NCBI GenBank assembly: GCA_002007365.1
Contig: LNZR01000056.1
Span: 1 to 45,923, forward strand
DNA from: Epulopiscium sp. Nele67-Bin005
Lineage (GTDB): Bacteria; Bacillota; Clostridia; Lachnospirales; Cellulosilyticaceae
Direction of reading: 5' to 3'
Length of the DNA stretch: 45,923 bases
The notes beneath the pieces were generated by a model that made no database searches, was not told the origin of the DNA, and saw nothing but the letters and a program-made list of their open reading frames with translations. Of this stretch, positions 16,948-25,651 are shown piece by piece (within the stretch, counting starts at the first letter, position 1; every line of letters starts with the position of its first letter). Both the position numbers and the translations under genes were made by a program.

Positions 16948-17829
16948 ATGTTAAAACTTACAAGCGACTATGTTTTCAAAACTTTCTTATGTAAAGAAGA
17001 AAATAGAGCAATTTTAGCAAGGATTTTAGAAGTATTTTCGGGCATTAAAATTTTGCCACAAGAAATACTTATTAAAAATTCTGAAATAACAAAGGAAGAT
17101 ATTTCAATGGCAACAATGCATATGGATATCCTTATTCAAACTGAAAAATTTCTAATTAATCTTGAAATGCAAAACGACAAAAAGGAGGATTTAATAAATA
17201 GGTCTATGGCGTATTTGAGTTCATTATTTAAGCAAGTACGCTTTGAACCTACAAATTACAACGATTATACCCATGAAGTCCAAGTGATATTTTTTATGAA
17301 TTTCAAAGATATCACATCAAATCAAGAAATAAATTATACTTTATTGCCGAGTGAAATAAGTTGTGGTAATATTAGATTTATAGAGATGAGTAAAGTTGAT
17401 TTACGAACAAATAATCCTATTCAAACTGAGCAAGATGCATGGATTACATTTTTCAAAAATCCAACAAATAAATATCTTCAACAATATGCAAAAAGGAGTG
17501 AATATATTATGCAAGCACTAGAAGCTTTAGATAAATTGTCTCAAGACCCAGATATCGTTCGACAAGACGAAGCTAGACAAAGAGCTAGAGAAGCTCAACA
17601 ACACTACATTGATATGATAAAACGTCAAGAAGCTCAACTCACACACCAAGATGCTCAACTAGAACAACAAAGTGCTGAACTAGAACGCCAAGGCGCTCAA
17701 ATTTTGCACTTTACAAATGACAGAATATTAGGTATTCGCAACTTAATATCAAGTAACATTCCAGATGAAATAATTCTAGGGACTTTTCCTGAGTTAACAC
17801 AAGAGGAACTTGATAAATTTAAAATTTAA
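16948..17829 (+). CDS. Rpn-family PD-(D/E)XK nuclease (recombination-promoting nuclease/putative transposase)
   Basis: Protein of 293 residues. The N-terminal domain is the Rpn/PDDEXK_2 nuclease: LTSDYVFKTFL opening, then Asp60 in HMDILIQ and the E-x-Q pair Glu73/Gln75 in NLEMQ. The C-terminal part (about 205-250) is a glutamine-rich coiled coil with heptad-like repeats such as AQLTHQD, AQLEQQS and AELERQG. An in-frame internal ATG at 17509 (Met188) has AGGAGTGA (17494-17501) in front of it, so a C-terminal 106-residue product could be made separately. Related Rpn proteins act as DNA endonucleases in phage defence. ATG 16948 follows GGAAGGA; the TTG at 16930 has no site. No terminal inverted repeats suggest a mobile element. 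Confidence 0.85.
   Translation: MLKLTSDYVFKTFLCKEENRAILARILEVFSGIKILPQEILIKNSEITKEDISMATMHMDILIQTEKFLINLEMQNDKKEDLINRSMAYLSSLFKQVRFEPTNYNDYTHEVQVIFFMNFKDITSNQEINYTLLPSEISCGNIRFIEMSKVDLRTNNPIQTEQDAWITFFKNPTNKYLQQYAKRSEYIMQALEALDKLSQDPDIVRQDEARQRAREAQQHYIDMIKRQEAQLTHQDAQLEQQSAELERQGAQILHFTNDRILGIRNLISSNIPDEIILGTFPELTQEELDKFKI
17494..17829 (+). other. Internal ribosome binding site and in-frame start inside the first rpn gene (candidate RpnS)
   Basis: AGGAGTGA (17494-17501) stands 7 bp before the in-frame ATG at 17509. The product, 106 residues, would hold the coiled coil and the small C-terminal domain but none of the nuclease residues. In Escherichia coli and relatives, Rpn genes encode such intragenic small proteins (RpnS) that block their own nuclease. 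Whether this start is used cannot be told from sequence. Confidence 0.5.
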
Positions 17830-17858
17830 TTAATCGTTAAATAAGAGTGCATCTAAAT

Positions 17859-17880
17859 AAGGCTATAGAAATATAGTCTT
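17859..17880 (+). terminator. Terminator of the first rpn gene
   Basis: Nine-bp stem AAGGCTATA (17859-17867) / TATAGTCTT (17872-17880) with one G-U pair and a GAAA tetraloop, followed by GTTTTTTG. Confidence 0.75.
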
Positions 17881-18068
17881 GTTTTTTGTTGGAGGATAAT
17901 CTAATTTTTATAGTATGTAGAAAGTTCTAATCTATTGGAAAATTTACAGTTTTTTATATAGTTCTAATAATATAATCTAAATTACATTATGCGATTAAGG
18001 GTCAGTAATTAATATACTCATATAGTAATATGAATTTATGTATTTATATTGTAATAATCGTCTTACCA

Positions 18069-18098
18069 TTGACGTAATAGGTATAGCTCTGTTATAAT
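18069..18098 (+). promoter_or_regulatory. Promoter of the 18136 gene
   Basis: TTGACG (18069-18074) and TATAAT (18093-18098) with an 18-bp spacer. The remaining 190 bases back to the rpn terminator are AT-rich with no visible gene. Confidence 0.7.
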
Positions 18099-18135
18099 TT
18101 GGATAAAATTTTATTTAAGAAAGTGAGGCTGTTTT

Positions 18136-19167
18136 ATGATTTATATGACTAGAAAAAATGTGCGCCAAGATACTCGCGCTACTACTTTTAACATGACTGT
18201 TAGTGCTTGGGAAGTTGTACAAGGCATTCAGGAGGCATTAAAAACAGAAGGGCAAAATATTACTATTGGAGAAATTATTAATAATTTAATTCTTTCGCAC
18301 ATGGAAAACCCAACAACTAGCAATCCTATTTGTCAAATTGATGGTGAAAAATATACTGCCCATGAGTTATGTGAAAAATATAAAGAAACGTTTAACACAA
18401 ATACTACTGCTTTTGGTAGCCTATTAGAAAGTAAATGGCAATCTGAATTACAGGAGCAAGAGAAACGAAATATTTCTATTATTGAAGATTTTTATATTAG
18501 TATGATTGAAATTGAGGAAGAAATTGGTAACGAAGTTGAGGATAGACTTGAAGTTTTGGCTAATAATGCTTTATTTGAACAATTTGACCCTGCTGAAATA
18601 ATTGAAATTTGCCAAACTTCTGATGCCTATCAACTAAGTTTTGATGCTCCAGACCTTGGAGAAGAAAAAGATTTGCTATCTCCACTTTGTGATAACAAAT
18701 TAGAGGAGCTTAGAAATATTTTTAAAGAAAGATTTAAGAACAAAAATCGTCAGGAAATTTATTCACAATGCCTAGAAGAACTAGATGAAGATGCATTGGC
18801 GATAACACTTGCAAACATAAAAAATGAAGTTCCAAAAAGCTTTTATGATGACCAAATTCCTAGCGAAAATATTCGTGATATTTTAAATGGGACTAGTGCT
18901 TTTTATATCTACAAAAATGATAACAAAATTGAACTTATGCCTATTTTTGCTGAGTATTTTGCCAAAACTTATTTAACACCTAAAAATATGGATAAGCTTA
19001 ACCCTGCCGATGTTGCAGAGCTACTAAACCCAGAGTTAATTAAGGATTTATCATACCAAGCACTAGTTACAACAACGCTTCATATGTTGCATGATAATGG
19101 GATTATCTCTCTGACAATTCAAGATTTTATCAAAGCACACAAAATTATTAGAGAGCAAAATAACTAA
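18136..19167 (+). CDS. Unrecognised protein with possible N-terminal ribbon-helix-helix
   Basis: Acidic, soluble protein of 343 residues that I do not recognise as a whole. Residues 13-53 follow a beta-helix-helix pattern (TTFNMTVS strand, AWEVVQGIQEALK helix, TIGEIINNLILSHM helix) like ribbon-helix-helix DNA-binding proteins. The rest is mostly helical, with strongly acidic stretches such as IEIEEEIGNEVEDRLE. It has its own promoter and terminator. It lies upstream of the two large helical proteins at 19300 and 21420 and might regulate them, but the separate transcription units mean that is only a guess. ATG 18136 follows GTGAGG. Confidence 0.6.
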   Translation: MIYMTRKNVRQDTRATTFNMTVSAWEVVQGIQEALKTEGQNITIGEIINNLILSHMENPTTSNPICQIDGEKYTAHELCEKYKETFNTNTTAFGSLLESKWQSELQEQEKRNISIIEDFYISMIEIEEEIGNEVEDRLEVLANNALFEQFDPAEIIEICQTSDAYQLSFDAPDLGEEKDLLSPLCDNKLEELRNIFKERFKNKNRQEIYSQCLEELDEDALAITLANIKNEVPKSFYDDQIPSENIRDILNGTSAFYIYKNDNKIELMPIFAEYFAKTYLTPKNMDKLNPADVAELLNPELIKDLSYQALVTTTLHMLHDNGIISLTIQDFIKAHKIIREQNN

Positions 19168-19180
19168 AACTATTTCTTCA

Positions 19181-19212
19181 AAAAGATACTTAGTATATAC
19201 TAGGTATCTTTT
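19181..19212 (+). terminator. Terminator after the 18136 gene
   Basis: Long hairpin: AAAAGATAC (19181-19189) / GTATCTTTT (19204-19212), with the inner TAGTATATACTA also self-complementary, followed by a T-run. Confidence 0.85.
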
Positions 19213-19242
19213 ATTTTTTGACAAAATTTATTATGAAAAAGT

Positions 19243-19271
19243 TTGAATAAATAAAAATATTGAAGTATAAT
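19243..19271 (+). promoter_or_regulatory. Promoter of the 19300-22181 gene pair
   Basis: TTGAAT (19243-19248) and TATAAT (19266-19271), 17-bp spacer, 28 bp before the start codon. Confidence 0.7.
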
Positions 19272-19299
19272 AAAAGCTAAATGAAAGGGGGCTAATGCC

Positions 19300-21348
19300 A
19301 TGAAAAGTTTGATACAGCAAAGGGAAGAACTGCTTTTACGTATTGCTGAAATTGATGAAGAAAATGAGGGTATCGAAAATAAAAATAATTCTATCAAATT
19401 AAAAGAGCTAAACAACGAGTTAATTAAGGTTAACACTAGCAAAAAAGAGGTGTCTGTCCAACTTAATATTTTACAAAATAGGGCTAATTATTTGGTTGAG
19501 CAAATTAATAAAATTTCTACTATTAATACGAAAAAGATTTTACATGCAATAAATAAACAACGATGGTATTATTTTAAAAATAAGCCTAAAATTATTATGG
19601 ACAAAAATACAGGGCTTTTGTGGGCAAATTTAGATTATTTCCCATATCGCAAAAATAATACAGATTGGTATACTGTAAATCAAGTGTCTACTATTATACA
19701 AGAGTTTTCTTTTGATGAAATGGAAGGATTTCGAGTGCCTTCAGCATATGAACTTTGGGACATGATTGCTGATAGAAGCTTTCCTCAGCAGGCAGGAAGC
19801 AACTTTAAAATTAGAAAAATTGAGTGGTGGGCTATTGAACATAATGGTGGAATTAAATGTAAAAATTTGGATTTTGCAGACCCCCTAACAAATTTAAGTA
19901 CTCCAAACTGTGCAATTTTACCTTGTTCTTCAATTTTGGTTGATAATACAAGTTATGCTGTTAATGTTAGAAAAGATAACTCTATCTTTACACCAGAAGA
20001 ACGCTTAAAATGTACTCTACAACTATTTGTTGCCAACGGTTTAGAGCCAATTTTTAATGATGATGAAATTACGGAATTATTCAAGAAAATTTATTGCGAA
20101 CGTCCAAAGTTAATTCGTCAGTTAGAATTATTAGATGAGCAAATTAAAAAGCTACAAGAAAACCATTTATTATCATCTAAATTCGATTACAGAAATTTGC
20201 TTAATAACTATAATGTAGAAGAAATAAATTTGTCAATTATTCAATATTATGAAGCTGTTCAAAAATGGGTAGATGAATTATTAAATCAACTTAGCAATTA
20301 TGAAAGCCAAAAATTTAAGCTTATCTTGAATTTTCAAGCTATTGAATACAAAGTTTCCAAAAAATACGAATATAATTCTAACTTATCTAAAGAAGAAAAT
20401 AGAATTTTATCTATCCGTCAAGCGTATTTTAGAAATAATATTACATTTGGGCTATATAATGTAAAAAGTCAGCTAATGGCTGTTAGAAATCAGGCTGATG
20501 ATTTGCAAAAACGTATTTACGAGGCTAATAATAGTCCAAACTCTATAAATGAACTAGCAATTATTGAGGCTGAAAATCGTGCCAGCTTTAGTTTGATTGC
20601 AGAAAATACTGCCAAAATTTTAAGTTCAGCCATCGCTAGAATGGAATTTTTTGAACAACATTTTGAATTTATCGAAACTTTGATTGGTATGTGGAGTAGA
20701 TGGACGGAAGATTATTGCGTTTTTAAGACTACATATAAGTCATTTTTAGAAAATGCGTGTGATAGTGATGGAATTGAGGATATTTGGAAAGTTTGGTATA
20801 GCGATTGGGAGAAACTTCGTGTTAGTATTGAAGAGAAAATGCTTCCTATTATTGAGCAGGTGTTCAAAAAAGAGCTTTCACCAAATGTTGTGGAGCAGTT
20901 AATTATTGCACTTGGAGATTATAAACGAAATATAGATAAGTTCTACCTAGAAGAACGCCGTGGAATTTATCAAAAATTTGCGTTTGAAGCTGGTGGAGAA
21001 TTTCAGGATAAGTTTGAAACGGAGAGTACATTATATAAATTTACTGCTCTATTCCAAGAGGATTTGCAACAAATTATTTTTGAATGTGACAAGCCTCAGG
21101 AGAGAATTTATATTTTAAAATGGGCAAATAGCTTGTTGGATATGCAAATTGATGAAGTAATAGTTTTACTTGAGGCAAATAATAACGATATGGCTAAAGA
21201 AATTCTATTAGAATTTATTAGTCTAAAGCAAAAAAATTATGAATTATATATTGCTGATGCAAAATCTTATAGTAAGCAAAAGTTGGAGCGTGAAAAACAA
21301 TACAACTCTCTAATATTTAAAATGCGTAAAGATTTGGCAGTTGGATAA
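19300..21348 (+). CDS. Large helical protein with internal DUF1566/Lcl-like module
   Basis: Protein of 682 residues without signal peptide or membrane span. Residues 1-75 form a charged coiled coil. Residues about 100-215 contain MDKNTGLLWANL, a tryptophan-rich middle and the end motif FRVPSAYELWDMI, which resemble the TGLxW...WRLPtxxEL pattern of DUF1566/Lcl C-type-lectin-like domains. The remaining 450 residues are almost entirely helical and lysine/glutamate rich. I know of no family with this combination. It starts after AAAGGGGG and is followed after 71 bp by a second helical protein, so the two probably act together. DUF1566 modules are usually found in exported proteins, so its presence here in an apparently cytoplasmic protein is odd. 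Confidence 0.65.
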   Translation: MKSLIQQREELLLRIAEIDEENEGIENKNNSIKLKELNNELIKVNTSKKEVSVQLNILQNRANYLVEQINKISTINTKKILHAINKQRWYYFKNKPKIIMDKNTGLLWANLDYFPYRKNNTDWYTVNQVSTIIQEFSFDEMEGFRVPSAYELWDMIADRSFPQQAGSNFKIRKIEWWAIEHNGGIKCKNLDFADPLTNLSTPNCAILPCSSILVDNTSYAVNVRKDNSIFTPEERLKCTLQLFVANGLEPIFNDDEITELFKKIYCERPKLIRQLELLDEQIKKLQENHLLSSKFDYRNLLNNYNVEEINLSIIQYYEAVQKWVDELLNQLSNYESQKFKLILNFQAIEYKVSKKYEYNSNLSKEENRILSIRQAYFRNNITFGLYNVKSQLMAVRNQADDLQKRIYEANNSPNSINELAIIEAENRASFSLIAENTAKILSSAIARMEFFEQHFEFIETLIGMWSRWTEDYCVFKTTYKSFLENACDSDGIEDIWKVWYSDWEKLRVSIEEKMLPIIEQVFKKELSPNVVEQLIIALGDYKRNIDKFYLEERRGIYQKFAFEAGGEFQDKFETESTLYKFTALFQEDLQQIIFECDKPQERIYILKWANSLLDMQIDEVIVLLEANNNDMAKEILLEFISLKQKNYELYIADAKSYSKQKLEREKQYNSLIFKMRKDLAVG

Positions 21349-21352
21349 ATAA

Positions 21353-21382
21353 TTTGGTGGAGGGAATTGCTCCTTCCCCAAA
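21353..21382 (+). terminator. Imperfect hairpin between the two helical-protein genes
   Basis: TTTGGTGGAGG (21353-21363) can pair with CCTTCCCCAAA (21372-21382) with one mismatch and one G-U pair, followed by ATTTTTAT. It may partly terminate transcription so the downstream gene is made at a different level. Confidence 0.5.
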
Positions 21383-21419
21383 ATTTTTATAGGTATATAA
21401 GATTTGGGAGGTAAAAAAT

Positions 21420-22181
21420 ATGGGTGCTTTTGGAAAGGTTGGGCAAGCGATGAAAAATGCTGTTAAAAGAGACGTGGAGAACAGAAAAGAATTAGCAAAC
21501 CAGAAAAATTGCCATACGGCATATGAACCAGATTTGGTAAAGGTTGCAGAGATTGAAAACGAAACTAAAATTCAACTTTCTGATAAGGAAAGTGAACGCA
21601 TTGAGCTTATGAAAAATGCTAAACTTGATATTTTGGAATTTGAGGTGCAAAGTAACTTAGCTATTGAGCAGGCAAAGGCTCAAGGGTTGCACAGCATGGC
21701 AAAAACTATTATGGATTTACAGGAACAACTAAACGATATCGCTCAAAAAAGATTATCAATTATTGAGCAAGGGTCGCTTCACATTGTGCGTGATATAGAA
21801 AATTTTTATACAGAATTAACAGATAAAATTAAGGCTGATGAAGAAGAGTATACAACAAACAAACTCCCAAAATTACTAGAAATTTTGGATACGTATGAAG
21901 CTGGCACTTCTGCACACAAATTGTATGTAAAAAGAATTGAAGCAGACATGATGGCACAATCAAAAAATTATATGGTGCAACTAAATAATTTAGCTGGTCG
22001 ACAAACTCAAGTTATTGACGGATTTATGAAAAGTAAATATAGAATTGTTGATCAAGTTGGCTTAATTACTGCAAATTTGATTGATAATTTACCACAAAGA
22101 GATGCGATAATTCCTAAGCTTGCAACGCTAGAAGCTCAAGACTTTGTTACTCGTGAAAATATGACCGTTATTGAAATTTAG
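21420..22181 (+). CDS. Uncharacterised helical protein, partner of the 19300 gene
   Basis: Soluble, almost wholly helical protein of 253 residues with a glycine-containing basic N-terminus (GAFGKVGQAMKNAVKRDVENRK) and long coiled-coil stretches (about 45-150). No catalytic or metal-binding motif and no signal peptide are seen, and I do not recognise a family. GGGAGG precedes ATG 21420. Location after the large helical protein suggests a shared complex, possibly with the small protein dosed separately through the intervening hairpin. Confidence 0.6.
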   Translation: MGAFGKVGQAMKNAVKRDVENRKELANQKNCHTAYEPDLVKVAEIENETKIQLSDKESERIELMKNAKLDILEFEVQSNLAIEQAKAQGLHSMAKTIMDLQEQLNDIAQKRLSIIEQGSLHIVRDIENFYTELTDKIKADEEEYTTNKLPKLLEILDTYEAGTSAHKLYVKRIEADMMAQSKNYMVQLNNLAGRQTQVIDGFMKSKYRIVDQVGLITANLIDNLPQRDAIIPKLATLEAQDFVTRENMTVIEI

Positions 22182-22293
22182 CAAAAATTGGAAACTTGGA
22201 TAGGCAAAAGAATTTTTATTAAGTATCTAAATTACATTCTCTAGGCGTACCCCCTATAAATTATAGTATTTGTAAAAAATTATAAAAAAAGTA

Positions 22294-22322
22294 TTGACTA
22301 AAAATACAAATATGATTATAAT
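22294..22322 (+). promoter_or_regulatory. Promoter of the amino acid ABC transporter operon
   Basis: TTGACT (22294-22299) and TATAAT (22317-22322), 17-bp spacer, 45 bp before the start codon. Confidence 0.75.
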
Positions 22323-22367
22323 TATACGCATACCAAATACATACAAATTATAGAGGGGACGTTTAGC

Positions 22368-23132
22368 ATGAAAAAATTTATGAGTTTATTATTAACAGGA
22401 AGTTTACTTATGGCCACAATGGTTGGGTGTTCTTCTAATTCAGATACAGGAACGGCAAGTGGCAAAACAGATACTTTAATTATGGGAACAAACGCACAAT
22501 TCCCACCGTTTGAATATTATGAAGGCAATAGAATTACTGGGTTTGATGTAGAACTCGCTGCACTTATTGCTGGTGAATTAGGAATGAACCTAAGAATTGA
22601 AGATATGGAATTTAACACTTTAGTAGGAGCAGTTCAAAATGGAATGATTGACGTTGTAGTTGCAGGAATGACAGCGACTGATGACCGTAAAACACAAATT
22701 GATTTTACAGATGGTTATTTCTATTCTAAACAAATGGTTATAGTTCCAACCAATAGTGATATTACAGATATTGACGACCTAGAAGGTAAAAGAATTGGAG
22801 TACAATTAGGAACAACAGGAGATATTTTTGCCTCAGAATTTATTGAAGATGCAAGTATTATCAAGTTTGATAAAGGTGCTATGGCTGTTGCTGATTTAAA
22901 AAATGGAACAGTTGACGCTGTAATTATTGATGAACAACCTGCCACAAGTTTTGTAAGTGGTCAAAACGATATCAAGTTATTAGAAGTTCCTTTTGCCGAA
23001 GAAGAATATGCAATTGGTCTTAAAAAAGGAAATACTGAATTATTAAATGATATAAATAACGCCCTTGCAAAATTAAAATCTAACGGTGCATATGACACAT
23101 TGTACACAAAATATTTTTCAGATGCAGATTAA
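22368..23132 (+). CDS. Polar amino acid ABC transporter substrate-binding lipoprotein
   Basis: Family 3 extracellular solute-binding protein of 254 residues. The signal peptide ends in a lipobox (ATMVGC, Cys21), so the mature protein is lipid-anchored outside the membrane. The ligand-binding core begins with LIMGTNAQFPPFEYYEGNRITGFDVELA, typical of the GlnH/ArtJ/cystine-binding group, and contains GMTATDDRKTQIDFTDGYF. It heads an operon with a permease and an ATPase. The substrate (glutamine, arginine, cystine or similar) cannot be told. Confidence 0.9.
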   Translation: MKKFMSLLLTGSLLMATMVGCSSNSDTGTASGKTDTLIMGTNAQFPPFEYYEGNRITGFDVELAALIAGELGMNLRIEDMEFNTLVGAVQNGMIDVVVAGMTATDDRKTQIDFTDGYFYSKQMVIVPTNSDITDIDDLEGKRIGVQLGTTGDIFASEFIEDASIIKFDKGAMAVADLKNGTVDAVIIDEQPATSFVSGQNDIKLLEVPFAEEEYAIGLKKGNTELLNDINNALAKLKSNGAYDTLYTKYFSDAD

Positions 23133-23136
23133 TTAA

Positions 23137-23174
23137 CAAAAGAGGTTAGGGGAAATTATCCTTAGCCTCTTTTA
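23137..23174 (+). terminator. Attenuator-like hairpin between binding protein and permease
   Basis: AAAAGAGGTTAGG around 23138-23150 pairs with CCTTAGCCTCTTTT around 23159-23172, a stem of about 14 bp with G-U pairs, running into a short T and A tract. Partial termination here would give the usual excess of binding protein over permease. Confidence 0.65.
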
Positions 23175-23225
23175 AAAAATATTTATGCCGTTAATCATTT
23201 AAATATAAAGATGGAGGGGAATAAT

Positions 23226-23936
23226 TTGTTTTCAATAGAAAGAACACAAGCGTTTTTTCAGGTATTTATAGACGGAAAATTTTATTTAACAGTGTTAGAC
23301 GGGATTTATAACACTTTATTATTAACGTTTATAGCAACATCAATCGGGCTTCTTATTGGGTTAGTAGTAGCACTAATTCAAATTGCAGAAGTGCCTGAAA
23401 AAAAGGGCGCATCAACTTTTTTCACAAAATTATTAAAGTTAATAGCAAAAATTTATGTAGATATTATAAGGGGAACACCCGTTGTTGTACAAATTTCATT
23501 TTTATGGCTAGTAGTTTTAGGACCATTAGACTTACCTAGAGTTTTAGTTGGAGGTCTTGCATTTGCAATAAATAGTGGTGCTTATATGTCTGAGGTAATC
23601 CGTGGAGGGATTGAAAGTATTGACAAAGGGCAAATGGAAGCTGGGCGTTCTCTTGGACTTAGCTACAAACAAACTATGCAGTTTATTATTTTACCACAGG
23701 CAATCAAACAAATGTTGCCAGCTTTAGTAAACGAATTTATCAACCTAATTAAAGAAACTGCAATCATTGGATTTATTGGTGGTATGGACCTTATGAAAGC
23801 CGCAAATATAATGATTGGAACAACATATAATTACGAAATTCCACTACTTATGGTAGCTATAATTTATCTTGCAATGACTATGGTTTTAACAAGATTTATG
23901 AGAGTTATCGAAAAGAATTTAAGCAACGGAAAATAA
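23226..23936 (+). CDS. Polar amino acid ABC transporter permease, TTG start
   Basis: HisM/GlnP-type inner membrane permease of about 236 residues with five membrane segments. The EAA loop that contacts the ATPase is visible as EAGRSLGLSYKQTMQFIILPQAIKQMLPAL. The start is set at TTG 23226 because GGAGGGG (23213-23219) lies 6 bp before it; the in-frame ATG at 23211 overlaps that site and would place the ribosome binding site inside the coding region. It stands between the binding protein and the ATPase. Confidence 0.88.
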   Translation: MFSIERTQAFFQVFIDGKFYLTVLDGIYNTLLLTFIATSIGLLIGLVVALIQIAEVPEKKGASTFFTKLLKLIAKIYVDIIRGTPVVVQISFLWLVVLGPLDLPRVLVGGLAFAINSGAYMSEVIRGGIESIDKGQMEAGRSLGLSYKQTMQFIILPQAIKQMLPALVNEFINLIKETAIIGFIGGMDLMKAANIMIGTTYNYEIPLLMVAIIYLAMTMVLTRFMRVIEKNLSNGK

Positions 23937-24000
23937 TAGTTTGGCAAGGTCTTTTGACTTTGCTAAATACTATATATAAGGAAAGGAAGCATAATTTTAT

Positions 24001-24722
24001 GATAGAAATTAAAGATTTACATAAAAAATATGGAAGCCTTCATGTATTAAAAGGGATTACAGATACAGTAAATCAAGGTGAAGTTGTAGTAATTATTGGG
24101 CCATCAGGTTCAGGAAAATCTACATTTTTAAGATGTGTAAACAAAATGGAAGACCCAACAGAAGGGCATATTTTAATTGATGGCGATGATATTACAGACC
24201 CAAATATTGATATAAACGTAGTCCGACAACGTGTAGGAATGGTTTTTCAGCACTTTAACTTATTTCCAAATATGACTATTCTCCAAAACATTACACTTGC
24301 TCCTATTCAAGTCAAAAAGATGTCCCAAGTTGAAGCCGAAAAAATAGCGTTTGACCTGCTGGCTAAAGTTGGACTCCAAGATAAAGCTAAAGAGTATCCA
24401 AACAGATTATCAGGAGGGCAAAAACAACGTATCGCTATTGCAAGGGCGCTTGCCATGAACCCAGAAGTAGTTTTATTTGATGAGCCAACCTCAGCATTTA
24501 GACCCAGAGATGGTAAAAGAAGTTTTGGCAGTAATCAAAGACTTGGCAAACGAAGGAATGACTATGATGATTGTAACTCACGAAATGGGGTTTGCAAAAG
24601 AGGTAGGAACACGAATTATATTTATGGACGGTGGAAACATAATGGAACAAGGAACACCAGCCCAAGTTTTTGACAATCCACAACAAGCACGTACACAAGA
24701 ATTTCTAAGCAAAGTTTTATAA
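24001..24722 (+). pseudogene. Polar amino acid ABC transporter ATPase, interrupted by a +1 frameshift
   Basis: GlnQ/ArtP-type ATPase whose reading frame breaks after the Walker B motif. The first part has Walker A GPSGSGKST, the Q-loop region VGMVFQHFNLFP, the signature LSGGQKQR and Walker [11 protein letters not shown]. The next bases, GCATTTAGACCC at 24495-24506, have one extra T: with two T's instead of three (24497-24499) the frame would read [21 protein letters not shown] and continue through the switch histidine in IVTHEMG to the stop at 24722. The full protein would be about 240 residues. A one-base homopolymer error in assembly is as likely as a true mutation. ATG 24001 follows GGAAAGGAAG. 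Confidence 0.88.
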
Positions 24723-24743
24723 GACTATTCAAAAGATAGTCTT
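24721..24743 (+). terminator. Terminator of the amino acid ABC operon
   Basis: Eight-bp perfect stem AAGACTAT (24721-24728) / ATAGTCTT (24736-24743), followed by ATTTTTTT, overlapping the stop codon. Confidence 0.85.
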
Positions 24744-24749
24744 ATTTTT

Positions 24750-25527
24750 TTGGCAAAATCAAAAAAAGATACGCTATTTCTACCTATTATAATAACATCA
24801 TTTTTATATCCAAATGCCAAACCTTCCAAAAATCCTATTTGCTTTGCTCACCTTACCCCAAAACTAGCTCCTTCTTTTCAAAAACCACTTCATTTATAAC
24901 TCCAATCCAAAATCTCAATTTCAAAAATCGTGATGATCATACTTTTTTGTCCACTTGCTCATTTATTTCTCAAAATGATGCCACGAAACTAACTTATATA
25001 TCAACTTTCTTCTTATATATAAATTAGTCAAAATAATAATTTTATGAAAACAACAACTTGTCCTGCAAAATTTACTATCAAAAATCATTTTGAACACCAG
25101 AATAAAGATAATATTACACCATAAAATATATATCGCCAAATATTAAGTGTCATAATGTACTCATTGGTATAGCTTACATTTGCTAATAATATTTAAACAA
25201 ATTGGACTAGCTTGTATTTCTAAATGCCCTAATGTTAACCCAATAACTTTGAATAAAATATGAAAAATATACAACTTATCAGCATAAAAACACTTGCCTC
25301 ACCTATTTCTAAAACCCTCAAAATAAAGTATACATAAGATAATAAGTCATTTTTTTTGATTTATACAAATATAAAATTAAATTTTCCACCTATAAAAAAA
25401 GAAATTTCATGTACAGGCATTGCTACAAGCGTTGAAAATACAGTGTTTTAATAGTCTGATTGATTAGTCATCAAAATTTAACAAGTTGTACAAACAAAAT
25501 AAAAAATGAATTTTACAAAAAAACTTC
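24750..25527. other. Long AT-rich intergenic region, no gene seen
   Basis: About 780 bases with no supported gene. The plus strand is poor in G, unlike the coding sequences around it, and no frame on either strand has a ribosome binding site or recognisable product. No decayed gene could be aligned to a family by eye. A long leader or a lost gene are both possible. Confidence 0.5.
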
Positions 25528-25556
25528 TTGCAAAACTGTTAACGGTAAGTTATAAT
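25528..25556 (+). promoter_or_regulatory. opp operon promoter
   Basis: TTGCAA (25528-25533) and TATAAT (25551-25556), 17-bp spacer, about 95 bp before oppB. Confidence 0.7.
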
Positions 25557-25651
25557 GAGATTTATAAAAAATAAGTAAAGTTGTAACAAAACTGAAATAT
25601 AACATTAGTCATAACTTTACAGGATTATGTATATGAAAGGGGAAATACAGT

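Noticed and set aside
16948-17829. Rpn gene as part of an insertion sequence
   Set aside because: No terminal inverted repeats or target duplications seen around either Rpn gene; the family is annotated as putative transposase but both genes sit in ordinary promoter/terminator units.
19600-20000. Diversity-generating retroelement target at the DUF1566-like module
   Set aside because: No reverse transcriptase or template repeat is seen in the window, and the module is internal rather than C-terminal.
24490-24510. Programmed frameshift in the ABC ATPase
   Set aside because: There is only a three-T tract, no clear slippery heptamer and no internal Shine-Dalgarno, and this family is not known to use frameshifting.
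24839-25027. 62-residue frame in the long gap before oppB
   Set aside because: No ribosome binding site and low-complexity composition; the gap appears non-coding.
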